NCBI GenBank assembly: GCA_003024785.1
Contig: PUQB01000331.1
Coordinates: 62,001 to 126,000, forward strand
Length of the DNA: 64,000 nucleotides
Direction of reading: 5' to 3'
DNA from: Selaginella tamariscina
Taxonomy: Eukaryota > Streptophyta > Lycopodiopsida > Selaginellales > Selaginellaceae
Positions 37,456 through 50,700 of this stretch are shown piece after piece. A program made the position numbers and the translations under genes. Below the pieces are notes generated by a model. It was given only the letters and a program-made list of their open reading frames with translations, was not told the DNA's origin and searched no databases. Every line of letters begins with the position of its first letter. Within the stretch, counting starts at the first letter, position 1.

Positions 37456-38146
37456 CACACACATACGTAACTTACTTATTGTCACTCTTTTCCCGTGGAT
37501 GGCACAAAGATTGGTGTCCTCGAACAAGTGCACAAGATAATCTCAGCAGCCTAAAGGGCATTAAAAGGGAACACTTCTACAAAACTTACAAGTATAAAAT
37601 TACCTCTTGGAGTGCAATCAGGCCTCTGCTGTCCATCTTGAAACGTCCGCTGAACACTTACCGGTTATTTGCTCACCTGGGCATATGCACAGTTATGTAT
37701 ATATACATACACAAAGGGAAATAAGAGAACTTACAAGTCTTGCAAATGGAAGGGGCCTGAGAAGAAGCTCGTAGCTTTTCTGAAAGCGTCGAATCTCACG
37801 TAGTGCAACTGTTCCCGGCTTGAAACGCTTACGGGGCTTCTGTTTGTTCTGTTGGCACCCGCTCTGCTTGTTCCTGCTCCATCATTTCTAGCCGCTGCGG
37901 CTGCAAATAGAGATTTTGGATCAAACCCATCAACATTGAATAAGTGTTCTTGTGAGGGTATGATGTTATAAACATTTTTGGACCAAACAACAACAGATTT
38001 CAGACAGAACCCATCAGATTTGGATCGAGTAGGATGAACAAGTGTTCTTGGAAGAGCATGCATATGCCATCAATGACGGCATTACAAATGATCTACAAAG
38101 ACCCACCTTGGGACCGCTTGCTGGGTGTTGTTTTGCGCTTCGCCAT
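36828..38146 (-). CDS. CENH3: Centromeric histone H3 (CENH3)
   Basis: Five exons on the minus strand: 38107-38146 ([13 protein letters not shown]), 37735-37900, 37604-37676, 37476-37550 and 36828-36885. The tail is short, basic and unlike canonical H3. The fold begins [20 protein letters not shown] and continues [15 protein letters not shown], then SRWTAEA plus [28 protein letters not shown] and MPKDL...[12 protein letters not shown]. The RWTAEALxALQEAAEDYLV-type helix and the divergent [11 protein letters not shown] are plant CENH3 marks; canonical H3 has FQSSAV there. CENH3 replaces H3 in centromeric nucleosomes and specifies the kinetochore site. Each of exons 2 to 5 shows a one-base length difference against the expected frame (for example CC for CCC near 37617). 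As CENH3 is essential, assembly error is the likely cause. The last intron carries a long (TA)n(CA)n tract. Confidence 0.9.
37408..37463. repeat. (TA)n(CA)n microsatellite in the last CENH3 intron
   Basis: About 35 bp of TA repeats followed by about 20 bp of CA repeats, just downstream (in the sense direction) of the exon 4 donor site at 37475. Confidence 0.9.
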
Positions 38147-38289
38147 CGCCCAAATGCCCTCTTTGAGCTACCAAGCATCTCCGCTTGCTCCTCTTTCCCG
38201 CCCTGCGCTGCCATGCCGCAACAAGACAGAATATCTCAGATAGGCTTTGTAGCGGAATATGCGTGTAATCTTCTACGTAATATGCTATA

Positions 38290-40572
38290 ATATACGGGTT
38301 TCTATCTGCCGTCGGATCTCAGTGCTTTGTTGTGATTAATGATTAACCTGGTAATTAGATTATTTATTAAATAGAATTTTATATATGGCGGAGCATAACC
38401 TATGTATATATTTAAACAAATATTCATATTAAGTAAGGGTTGTGTATATTGTAATCAATATTCATATACATCATGCTTTATGTTTAAACCCTTACACAAA
38501 AAAATAGTATATTCTAAATTTTTTATGTTTTATTATAACCGTTAGTTTCTAATAAATCTCAGTGTTAACATTTTATGAATTAAAGTGACATATTCTAAAA
38601 TTATGCGTTTGTAATGATTAATGTCATCTATTAAATTGTTTTTTAAATAATATTCTAGATTTACATAAATATATTTTGAAGAAACTGTTAATTTGTTGTT
38701 TTTTCTATTCTTACTAAAATAAGAGATTGCTAATAAGTTTAAACATATTTTAAAATAATAAATTAATAAATATTAAAAACATGTTATGCAATCCCTCTAC
38801 ATCATCGTGTGCCACGTTCACAAATTATATATAAATAAAGAACAAGGTGTATATTTGTGTGGGGTGTAAGTTATGTTTCTTTTATATTATTTATTTTAAT
38901 TTTATAGTTGAAGGAGATAAAATTAAAACATAAATATAATAAATTTTTATTTAATCAAGGGCATGACTAAGAACATAATATGAATTCTAATATCCAACTT
39001 TCTTATGAAATAAAAAAAGTGAAAAAGAAGCCTAATTACTAAAAGAGAAATTACTTAAAACTTATTACTCGTTATAATAAGAGATGAAACAATTTATGTC
39101 TCATGTATTTAGTTTTGCAATCTTTTTTAATTGTTAAAATATTTTAAATAAAAACTAACCAAATGCTTATTAAAGTAACATATAGTTCATCTTCCATTTC
39201 TCTTAAATTATATAGTGGGTCAACAAAACAATTAATATTATTCATTAATATAATCATTAACTTTAACAAGATATATAACAAATTTCACTATACCTTTAGC
39301 ATTCAAAACCTTATCCCAACTTCTTATAGTAACAAAACACTCGATTTCATTTTTAATGTTTGACAAATAAATTAATAGTATAAACTCTCAATTTTTTTAT
39401 TTCTCACTTGCAAAGAGAACATGTATAATTAAAATCTTTAAAAAATTGCAACCTACATGGTTATTTATCTCTTCGTAAAAAACATTATACAGTTCATAAG
39501 AAGCTTTTTAAGTTGTCGAAGTCTATAAGTTACATATCTACTCCACCCTTCACTTATTGCAAAGTCTATTGTCATAGTTTTTATTGGAAAGTCTATTGTT
39601 ATAGTTTTTATATATTTTTGTTTTGGAGTTCACTATTATTACCTATTGTAATTCGGGTTGAGCCTCTAATGAGTGAGAAACATCCCCAATCGGTGCACTT
39701 AGGCTAGTTGCCAAGTGCCACATTATAAGCAGTCATAATAATATTGTCATGTGGTCATTGTATGTGTCATGATGAGTTTGGTGTGTTAAATATAGTTAGA
39801 GACACTACTAGGGTTGACTAACTAAAACCCTTTCCTTAGGGTTGGGTTTAGGGTTAGATAACACTGGGGCTAGTTGTATGTGCTAACCCACTAACACAAG
39901 TAGGAAAAAAGGTAAGGTAGTAGTAAAGAGAGTTCATGGGTTCATAATTAAGTTAATTATTCTCTTACCAGTTCAAGCTTTAACTTGTGTTGTTTAGACA
40001 CAACCCATATTGTGTTGCCCTAACTTCTAGTCCATAGAGTATGTCACTTGTCCAACCCTTATCGTTGACAAATCTAGGGAGGTTTTATTGGAAAATACAT
40101 TTCACTAGTCAAAGAATGAACTAGTCTCCTCCATGTTAAGCTAAGAGTAACACTCACAATTAAGCAGGACACATCCGTGTCCTTATCCAAGTATGGGTGT
40201 GGAATGATTGATAAGTTTTTTTTACCAAGTTCTTGAGGGTTCACAAAGGGGTTCTAGAATTAACATTTACGAGTCACATTCATAACATTAGGTGTAGCTC
40301 TTTGAGTCTGAAGGGTTATGGCAAGATAGCCCACATCTTATAAAACAAATGTCACTTGAACATGTAACACTAGACTAGATAACACATGTTATAACCCTTG
40401 AGACATGCACTTTGAGCTTATGTTATGGGTCTAATGTCGAGGGATTAGATACTCTAACAAGTAGGCATGTTGTGCTCACACCAGGGTGCTAAGCCTTGGG
40501 CATCTACTCAAGGGAGTTGTATTCTTGTATGAGGGTATTCTTTAAGAGGTAAGTGATGATGCCTTAACTCTA
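38290..40572. other. AT-rich spacer
   Basis: Strongly AT-rich from 38340 to 39640 with no coding signal. From about 39650 the composition becomes more mixed and resembles the sequence on the far side of the retroelement (46593 onward), which it joins once the element is removed. It may belong to an older repeat, not identified. Confidence 0.45.
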
Positions 40573-40577
40573 TCATG

Positions 40578-43500
40578 TGTCACGACCTAATACAGGATGC
40601 AGGATTCCGGATACAGGATACAGAATACGGGTTACAGGATATGCCTATAGGATATACTTACAAGATATTCCTACAGGATATGCCTATAGGATATGCTACA
40701 TGATATGTCTAAAGGATAAGGGTCACTATTTTAAGCTCATGGCTAGATTAGACTCATGACCAGATTAGCTTGGAGTTGTGAGCATAAAAGCTCCAACCTA
40801 ATTATTGTATAATCAGTTATTATCAACACTAGTCTTTTTACGATCAATCTTGTCTTGTCTTGCTCATTGCGTCCTTCTCTTGTCTTATTCCTAGTTCTTA
40901 GTTCCTGTTCTGCTCCAGTTCCTATCTTGCTCCATGTCCTGCTCCTTGTTTTGCTTCTGAGTCAAGCTTCCTTGTTCTCGGAATCCTGTTCACTTCCTTG
41001 TTCCTAGATTGTGACTTGACAGTTTGATAGTAACTGCTTTCATAACTCTTCGATTCCCAACTACCTTTTTTTCTCTCTCTTGTTTTCCTCCTTCGTTTTT
41101 CCTCTTCTTTTTCCTTTCATAGATCATGGCCGATTTTGAGTACTTTCAACGGGAGCACCAAATGTTTCTTCACGAGTTGGCCACTTTGCGCCAAGTGGTT
41201 ACAGATCTGCAAGGTTCCACCAACGCAGTGCATGCAGCTGCTGATGCATCCTCCAAGGCTGCTGGCAGGCTCTCTCTCAAGCATCTGTGCTTTCCTTTCC
41301 ATCGAACTCTTCTTCGGAGTCGAAGATCAGCATGCTAGAAAAGTTCAGTGACAATCGCACCGATTTTCAAGGTTTCCTGAATCAGATCCGGCTCTTAATT
41401 CGCATGCAACCACGCCACTACTCACAAAAGGTTGGCCTTTTGGCATCTTTACTAATTGGATCTCCATGGGCTTGGGTTGCCCCCTTGCTGGAGCGTGACA
41501 ACCCATTAATAGAAGACTTTGAAGGTTTCGTGACTACCTTTGAAGCCTGCTTTAGGGATCTCGATAAGTACCGTTCCGCATGCACGAAGTTATGAAAGCT
41601 CACATAAGGATCTCGACCAGCTTTTGTCTATGCATTCGAATTTCAGTAACTTTGCACGAACATTCCATGGGACGAGACTGCATTGATCGAACACTTCCGT
41701 TTTGGGTTGAGGGATGACGTGAAGGACCTTATCCTTACGTTACCGGATGCCCAAATATTAGCGGAGATCATGCAACAGGCCATTCGGTGCGACAACTGTT
41801 TGTTCGAGCGTCGTTAGGAAAGATCCCGTCAGCAGTTCTTACAAGCCAATCCTACAGCTATGGTACATGTTCCTGTAACACCTTCTGAAGTAGTTCGTAT
41901 GGAGGTTGAGAAATGCAAGGGTGGCTCACTTTCCACAACTGAGAAGCAACGTCGTCAAAGTGAAAACCTATGCTTGTATTGTGGTGAAGCAGGACACAAG
42001 GTGGCGGAATGTCCTGTTAAAACCAAGAAGTTCAAGACGTGTGAAGTTGAAGCTGAAGTTCAATCAGAAAACTTCTATGTCCACTTTGTCTAGGAGCTGC
42101 GAAGTTGGACGTAGGTGCAGGCTTTATTGGTGCTGCTCATACCATTCCATCACTCAAGTTTCCTGTACACATTCGTCTCAATAATCGAGACTCAAAGAGT
42201 TTGCCCTGTTAGACACTAGTGCAAATGCATGCTTCATGGATGACACTTTTGCAACTCAGCATGGCATTCCGGTGGTGAAGTTGAAGCATGCAATTCCTGT
42301 AGAGGTGGCCGATGGTCGTCTGATTGCTTCTGGCGCAGTTACCCATGCTACCACACTTCTCTCTTGCAGTCATGGCACATTCAACTATTCGATTTTCTTC
42401 AACTTATCAAGACTCGGTCGACTCCCATCATTTTGGGCATGCCATGGTTCGTGGTTGTAAATCCTCATATCAACTGGAGATCTAGGACGTTCACGTTTTC
42501 CTCTCCGGTAGCCAGGATCAATCTTGTACCTTCCTGCGTGCAGGATACGTCCTTAGTGTCTAAGGTAGTACAAGCTACAGATTGACTGTGCCTATTCCTG
42601 TATCAGTGTTGAAATCCTCCTCGACAGGATTCACCTCATGTCAGTTCCTCAGCACATCCGCAGGCTCTCTCACTTGTAAGTTTGCGGATTCCTGTACAGG
42701 GTTCTTCCAATCCTGTATCATCTTCAACAGGATCCACCTCCTGTTGGTTCGTCAGCACACTCACAGGCTCTCCTCACTCCTGTGCATCCACGGACTTCTG
42801 TACAGGATTCTTCCAATCCTATACACTTGTCAACATCCACACATGTTTCTCCCAATCCTGCCTCTTTTCGTTACTCTGCTTCTGTTCCACCCCCCAAGAT
42901 CCTTCCTCTTTTTCAATCACAGCTCCCTCCTTCTCCTCTCCGAGTTCTTACCACTACCATGCATGAACTTGCCACTGATCCTGCTCCTTTTCATCTTTTT
43001 GCCTTCCAAGTAACTCCTACGTCCTCTTCTCTATTTCCTATTTGACTCCCCTGTTTTTCAATCTCCTTCTCCTATTCTCTTCTCCTCCTTCTTCCCTGCC
43101 ATCCAAGTATCACTCCTTTCAGGACGTTTTTGACAAGCACAAGGCTACATTCTTCCTGTTCACAGGTCCTACGACTGTCTATCGATCTTGTGGAAGGAAA
43201 GACTCCACCATTCGGACCGATTTATGCACTGTCACCTACAGAATTGGAGGTTCTTCGTCAGTACATCGAGGAAAACTTGGCATCCAGCTTCATTCATCAC
43301 TCAAAGTCCCTGAGCACCTATCTTCTTTGTCAAGAAGAAAGATGGGAGTTTATTTGGTTGTGGACTACAGAGGTTTGAATCAAGTCACCATTCGGAACCG
43401 GTACCTGTTGCTATTGATCCCAGAACTTCTCGATCGGCTGCGAGGAGCAAAGGTGTTCAAAGATCGACTTACGAGGGGCTTACAATCTTGTACGGATTCG

Positions 43501-46500
43501 TCCAGGCGATGAGTGGAAGACTGCCTTTCGTACAAGGTATGGACACTTTGAGTACACGGTGATGCCTTTCGGACTTACCAATGCGTTTCAACACATGGTG
43601 AACGACATCTTTCGTGACTTCTTGGACTTTGTGGTAATTACTGATGACATTTTGATTTTCTCCAAGGACCAGGCGGCTCATGACTAACATGTACGACTAG
43701 TCCTACAGAGGCTTCGAGCATGGCCTATTGCGAAGTTGGAAAGTGTTTCTTCGACAAGGATACTGTGGAGTTCTTGGCTACATCGTCTCTCCTGCTAGCG
43801 TTTTCATGGACATGCACAAGGTGAAGACTATCGTGGAAGTGGAGAGAGGCCCAAGTTTATGAGACGTACAATGTTTCCTTGGCTTTGCAAACTTCTATAG
43901 GCGTTTCATATAAGACTTCTCCAAGCGTGTACTTCCACTCACGGAACTCACCAAGTGCACAGGAGTGTTCTCTTGGTCCGACAAGGCGGAACATGCATTC
44001 ACAACACTCAAGGACACCTTCAACAGCTCCGATTTTAGCACATCCTGATCCTTTCGTCCTTCTTTGTTGAAGCAGATGCCTCGGATTTTGCAGTAGGATT
44101 GTCCTATCACAAGTTGGAGAAGACAAGTTGCTTCATCCTGTAGCTTTTCACTCTCGTAAGTTCCTTTGGCAGAGATCAATTACGAGATTCATGACAAGGA
44201 ACTCAAGGCCATTGTGGATTCGTTCGAGGAGTGGCGGCATTTCCTAAAGGTGCTGCGCATCCTGTACAAGTTCTTACGGATCACAAGAACCTGGAGTATT
44301 TTCAAACGGCTCGAGTTCTCAGTCGACAGGCTAGGTGGGCGGAGTTCCTATCACGTTTTGATTTTGTCATCATCTACAGGCCTGGTTTTCGGAATGGCAA
44401 GGCAGATGCATTGTCTAGGCGCTCTTACCTTGCACCGACCCCAGGCGATCCTGCATATGACTGTCAAAAGCAAGTGTTGTTGGGTCCTGATCAACTTCGG
44501 TTTGCAGCACTACAAGTTCATTAGGCTCCAACAGATTCACACTCCTACAGGACATCTGTTTGCAGTTGGCTACAACAACTTGGCAAGGAATGCGTTTTCA
44601 CACATTAATCCTGACATCGCAAGTTCCTCTTCCTCCAGTTCCCGTACAAACTACAAGTTGTTTGCCATACAGGACGGACTCCTATACCGGGAAGGTCTCC
44701 TGTACATTCCTGTTGGTGTTTGCAGGACTCGTGTGATACAGGATTGTTATGATACCCCGACTACAGGACATTTTGGTGTGGCCAAGACAGTTGAGTTAGT
44801 GACTCGCAACTATTGGTGGCCTGGGTTGCGAGGTTTTGTGGACAAGTTTGTACGGAGTTGTGACACCTGCAATAGGTCGAAGATGCCTCATCACGCGCCC
44901 TCTGGTCTTCTTGTTCTCTTCCTGTTTCTTCTGCTCCTTGAGATCCATTTCTATGGATTTCCTCACAGATCTTTTCCTTCTCGTGGATTTGATGCAGTTT
45001 TTGTGATGGTTGACCTTTTCACCAAATAGGCTCATTTCCTATCATGTACAAGATTGTTACAGGCCAGACAGCTGCTGAGTTGGTGATCCACGAAATGTTT
45101 CTAACACCATGATTTTCCTGAGAGCATTATTTCTGATCGAGGTCCACAATTCATGTTCAAGTTTTGGTGAGAGCTTCTCTGAAGTCTACAGGTTAAAGCG
45201 GATCTTTCTTAAGGATATCATCCGCAAACTGATAGGTAGTCAAAACGCACAATTCAAACCTTGGAATAATATCTTTGTTGCTTCATCAGTTATCAACAGG
45301 ATAATTGGTTGGACCTTCTTCCTATGGCGGAGTTTGCCTACAACAACTCCGTTCACGCATCTATAAGCCAGACACCTTTCTTGCTCTTATAGGCTACCAT
45401 CATGTTTTGACTTTGCTCCTCCTGCTTCTCCTTCTTCCGCTCCTGTAGTACAGGATCGTCTCTAGCATCTTGTCAGGTACAGGATGATCTCTAAATTCAT
45501 CTTCACAGGCACATGAACGGTATAAACATCATGCTAATGCTCATCATCAGTCAGCACCTGCATATAAGATTGGTGATTCGTGTGGCTTCTTCATTAGCAT
45601 ATTCGCACCAACATGCTTCTTCTAAGCTGGATTTTCAACAATTGGGCCTTACAAAATTGCGGCTGAGGTCAATCCTTTAGCTTTTCGACTAGAGTTACCA
45701 TTACGGTGAAACTTCATCATGTGTTTCACACCTCTTTGTTGGAGCCGTATCATTCTTCTTCTCTTTCTGGTCGTGCTTCTTCTCCTCCCCCCTGTGGTCA
45801 TTGACGGTGAACATGAGTACAAAGTTGTAGCGATTCTTGATTCTCGTCTTCATTGCTGCCAACTTCAATGTTATTTGCCTACTGTCGCACTTGGGAACTT
45901 GCATCCAACTTACTCCATGCTTCTTCCAAAGTTGCTGCTTTCCATCAGCGTTATCCTACTAAACCAAGTCCCAAGACTTGTGGAACTCGTCCTTAGGGAG
46001 AAGGTGTTGTCACGACCCAATATAGGATGCAGGATAAAGAAGAGCTCAAAGATCTCCCACTCCTTAAGCTCAGTAACATCTCTGGAGGCATGGGCTGGGG
46101 GGCGCAACAAGTACGTCAGATACAAGATACAGGATACAGGATACGGGTTACAGGATATGCCTATAGGTTATACCTACAGGATATTCCTATAAGATATATC
46201 TACAGGATATACCTATAGGATATGCCTATAGAATATGCTACAGGATATGCCTATAGGATATGCTACAGGATATGCCTAAAGGATAAGGGTCACTATTTTA
46301 GCTCATGACTAGATTAGACTCATGACCAAATTAGCTTGGAGTTGTGAGCATAAAAGCTCCGACTTAATTGTTGTACAATTAGTTATTATCAACACCAGTC
46401 TTTCTACGATCAATCTTGTCTTGTTTTGCTCCTTGCCTCCTGCTCTTGTCTTGTTCCTGGTTCCTAGTTCTTGTCCTACTCCAGTTTTTGTCCTGCTCCC

Positions 46501-46587
46501 TGTCATGCTCCTTGTTCTGCTTCTGAGTTAAACTTCTTTGTTCTCAAAATCCTGCTCACTTCCTTGTTCCTGGATCGTGGCTTGACA
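40578..46587 (+). mobile_element. Second chromodomain Ty3/gypsy element, same family
   Basis: LTRs at 40578-41021 and 46008-46587 begin TGTCACGACC and end TTGACA. The 5-bp target duplication TCATG lies at 40573-40577 and 46588-46592. Internal order matches the element at 16903: gag from about 41126 with a CCHC knuckle near 41980, protease near 42210, reverse transcriptase about 43160-43970, RNase H about 44050-44430, integrase about 44700-45370 and chromodomain about 45800-45940. It is broken, with roughly twenty or more interruptions, and looks more decayed than its relative. The LTRs differ from each other and the 3' LTR holds an extra insert of about 80 bp. Confidence 0.9.
46036..46119. 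other. Short foreign insert in the 3' LTR
   Basis: About 80 bp (starting aaagaagagctc, ending aagtacgtcag) replaces a few bases of the LTR's repeat-rich start and has no match in the other LTRs of the family here. On the minus strand it is open and reads RPPAHASRDVTELKEWEIFE, so it could be a captured piece of host sequence. Confidence 0.5.
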
Positions 46588-46592
46588 TCATG

Positions 46593-47520
46593 AGGGTATG
46601 TGTGAGACATATCTCTTTGGTGAGGTTAAGACATGAGCCTATCTAGGTCTCCTAATACATGACCCAAAAGTCTACTCGAATTACATGCTAAGGTTTGGGG
46701 GATAGTCATTTTAAGAGACTTAGGGTAGGACCCTAAGTCTTGTGTCTATTTTAGGCATCTGAGTCAGGCTTTCAAGATTATTTTGGAAGACTTAGCTTAT
46801 CTCACATAAGAGCTGACATTGAATGGCTAATTGGCAACCACATGTTGGACCTTTGGGTTAAAACTTTAACATCTACACTAAGATACTTGTAAACATTGAC
46901 TTAATGAAATGTCTCTCCTCGATAAATGCAAGTTGTAACTAAAATGGGCATGGCTATAGTCCCATTTCCTAATAATTAGCAATTTTAGCTATTTAATTAG
47001 CATTTTCTAATATTAAAGAAATATTCTTTAGAATATATGTTTGAAAAGAGAATATTCTTTAGAATATTCTATTTTGTATTCTACCCTTTAATAAATTATA
47101 GCATTCATTGAACAAAAATTAATAACATTATAAAAGTAGAAGGTATTAAATTATATAATATATTGCCTAATATAACAATTAAGGAAGAGCATAAGAGGTA
47201 CATTATATAAATATTGATGTTGTTATTAAAATATTAATATTTAAATATAATATTATTAATTAAAAATTTGTAGTAGATAATATATATATAAAATCCTATA
47301 ATAATATAGTCAATCTTCCATATCATTTTTTAAATTTATATAGTTAAGTATACAATTTGGTACTATTATTAAAAGTTTATAATAATTATGAATATTAAAT
47401 ATATGATATTTTATAATTTTGTAATTGCTTTAAGCTTCAGAAAACATACATTCCCTTGCAGTTTTGTTAATCGTGACTTTATCAACGCTTCTTGACATCC
47501 ACCCATATCGAATGGATTTA
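46593..47520. other. Spacer without a recognised gene
   Basis: Mixed sequence to about 46960, then very AT-rich to 47430, including agaatattc motifs also seen near 52270-52750 and 61680-61730. It separates the retroelement from the divergent gene pair. A boundary of the proposed composite element may lie here, but no terminal repeat was recognised. Confidence 0.4.
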
Positions 47521-47524
47521 ACAT

Positions 47525-50500
47525 TTATAAAACATGCTGGGTCTTTTGATTGGGAGACCATGTTTTCTCTAGGCATCCATTATATCTTTCGCTCTCCTTC
47601 TCGTGTCGCCTTTTTTGTGGTTTGAACCATGCAACCTTAACAATACTATTTTTTGTGATTACTTCAGGTGTGTCGATAATTTGACCCATCCAAATAGGCT
47701 GATTATATGACGCATCTGGAGTAATGAGAACCATCATTAGTTTTTGAAGATCCTTGCAGCAATCAAAGTATGCTTTAGGTTTTGGTTCCTTTGTCCAACA
47801 AAGTGTGGGGTTTGCACTTCCACATCACTACTGGCTTCTATGTCATCTATGCTCAGTGATGTCATTTCAATCTCCTCTCGCCACCTTGTTTTAGGCCAGA
47901 AAGGGTGTTGCAATTCTGTACTTGTGACAGTAGGCCCTTCCAACTCTCGAACAACAGTCTCCCAATAGTTGACCACATGCTTATATAGTTCTGAGTAACC
48001 AGTTGCCTTATCAGAATTCTTTGGCATCGATTTTTGAACCCATGCCACATATTTTTTGATGCCATCAATAATAACCTCTTGTTCCTTGAGCTGGGCACTC
48101 AATGGAATAGGGTCTGGTTGTCCTTCTGGGAGAAGTGGCTTTCCATCCTCTCCACTTTTGAAGAGCATTAAGCCTCTTTCGGTAACCACTCCTGCTCTGA
48201 TGGCCGTAACTTGTACTGCATAATAGGTATACCATCTCGTATGGAGAAAAAGAATTGTAGCGGCACAAGGTGACCAACTAAAGAATCACTCCCTTCTTTT
48301 ATATACTCCTTGAGAAATTTTTTGAAGTCTGGCACCTCAGTCACAAGCAAAGCACAACTTTTTTTGGAGATGCAATTTTCAAAAAGATTCATCATATGCG
48401 GTAAGGTAAGTGCACTTGTCCTTTTTGTAGAGTTGGAGACCTTGCTGAAGAACGCATCAATATCTTCATGAGTGTGACCAACCATAAGGAAACTGAGCGT
48501 GATTGTTTCAAACACACCTTTGGCAACAAGCATTGACAAGTATGCTAGCACATATCTAGAAAATAAAAGTAAGTATGAGCTTGAGAAACCCTTAAGTAAA
48601 ATGATTTACCTATTTTTGTTCTCGCCTGCACAATTATCCATCTGTAAAAGCAAATGACGAGGAAGCTTATTTGATGTTGAGGACACATGTACACTATTTG
48701 AGCTAGATCCCTCCACTGAACCAGAACTCTCAACAGGGCCATTTGTTTTTTGTGCAGGTTGCTGACAATGCCTCTCATATTCCCAAGTAGCCTCAAGTGC
48801 AGATGTGTTCATGAGAGCATTATGTAAAGGTTGAAGATGTTGTTTCTTCACTTTGAGATCACTGATAGGACTTGTCTGTGAGTGGGCTTCAAGGTTTCTG
48901 AAACACATGGCTAACGACCCAATAGTGAAATTGGAGTCGCTAGACCAATGTGGAAGTGAAAAGTGTCCATATGACTCACAACCGTGTCCATGTGTTAGCA
49001 CACCTGTCAATGAAATCTGAAGTTTCATGACATTTCCAAGGCACTTTGGTGTTGCAAAGAGCTTTGGAATGCTGGTCTTTGAATGATCCATCTTGTCATG
49101 GATCAAGCACAGGTACTCTGATGGGCGTGACACAGAAAGCATGCGGTGTGTCATAGTACTGAGACCGGCAAGTTTGTTGTGCATCATGTGGGCCTCCATC
49201 TTCCTTTGAATGGTAGTGATCTCCACCAAGGTTTTTGCACAAGCCTCTGCAGCCTTCAATGATGTACAAGTGTCACACTTAGAAAAGCTAGAGTGTTTTG
49301 CAATCTCCACATCCTTAAAATGAGTATTCCATATGTTGTTGAAGGTACCAGTGCAGATTGCTTGGAGCCCCATCAAACTGAGGCACTTGTTCACATGTTC
49401 ACACAGTTTCAATTGAGTGTAGATTGAAGGTAAAACCTTGAGATTTTCCCTGACCCCTGCATTTGTGGTTCGGCATTTGTGAGGCATCCTGTCTGCATTT
49501 GCTTCCACAAAAGCCTTGAGTATCTCTATGGCTGCCATGATGTGAGAGCGGGTTTTGACCAAGCCAGTGTTCCCATGAACTGAGGTTCGCGCTCCATCTA
49601 GCCACTCATCCCTCCGACGGTAGAACGTGGTCTTTGGGATCCCGTATATACTGTACCAAGCTTTGAAGCAGATGGCCACCTTATTAAATACCATGGATGT
49701 ACTCTGATAACCTGTGTCCGAGGCCATTCCATCAATACACCCAGTTAGTGCAGCATATACAAACTCATGCCTTTGCTTTTGGGTGAGCATACGAAAGACA
49801 TGTCTACATTGGGTAATTTCATTCCGGTCTGCCATCTGACAACACTTCTTCTTGCAACAGTCAATCGTGGAAATGCTCGTAACACTTTCGGAAGATGTAG
49901 GATCCATCTTTACCCTCTTGCTGAAACTTGCAGGGGAAGATCTACAACCCATGAATCGCCTTTTTCTTACAATAGGACCAATGCAAGGAACCTCTTCAAA
50001 TATGAGTTGTTCTTCCGGGTTGTTATTATTGAAATCCAACCCAGAATATGTTGAACCATCTTGCCGTCTTAATTCAGATGTTCGCCACCTCACGAGGGAT
50101 CCAGGATACAATGTGCCATTAGGTGAAACCTCTGTCACAACTACACCCACGAAGTCGGACCCTAGTTTCTCTTCTGACACTGCTTCCATTGGATTTATAG
50201 CTGTGATGATGCCTCTTCCGACTTCAATCTCACGAAGAAAGAGAATCACCTCATCCATCACAGCAGGCAAGCCATCATCTGGTAAACTCGTGCTACTATT
50301 TGTTTGTGACTCTGCATATTCTGTGTCAGCCTTGACTTCATCCAAATTCCACAATACAGGAGAACCCTCCTCAAATTCCATTCCCAGAACCTCAACATGC
50401 TTGTAAATGGTGTTCACCCATACGTACACACAAGATCCTTGGGCAATATTGTGACATGATGCATTATTATCTCGAACTTCCACAGTTCCAGTGCCAACTA

Positions 50501-50552
50501 TCTCGTTGTTCCGAAGAAGACATACTTTATCTCCAGTATTAAACATATTGTC
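47525..50552 (-). CDS. Putative transposase-like protein with DUF7869-like RNase H fold
   Basis: Two exons are clear: 48610-50552 and 47525-48555, joined by GT-AG sites. The first ATG is 50546 (MFNTGDKVCLLRNNEIVGTG). Residues 1-75 look like the small beta-rich domain of plant transposase-associated proteins. A second beta-rich block follows (REIEVGRGIITAI). Next come CCKKKCCQ, an HTH-like IPKTTFYRRRDEW, a zinc pair FSKCDTCTSL and an RNase-H-like core with acidic residues in LIHDKMDHSK (about 484), LLLQMDNCAGENKN (about 635) and VGHTHEDIDAFFS (about 675). The last two motifs are typical of DUF7869 proteins, widely regarded as transposon-related. The C-terminus has another beta-rich block (QPIWMGQIIDTP). 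Two homopolymer-sized shifts, near 48182 and 47742, break an otherwise long frame. The array of palindromes lies in its probable first intron. Confidence 0.7.
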
Positions 50553-50700
50553 CTGCACATAAATAATTGTATTATTTATGATATCTGTTTATGCAATATT
50601 TCTAAGAAATCTGAATTACGGTTACTTAATAATATGCATATGCAATAATACATAATTATGTTTAGAGATAATATCTCATGTTTGATTAATACAACTGATG

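Noticed and set aside
46036-46119. A 5S rRNA fragment in the LTR
   Set aside because: The GC-rich insert does not match the conserved plant 5S internal control region on either strand.
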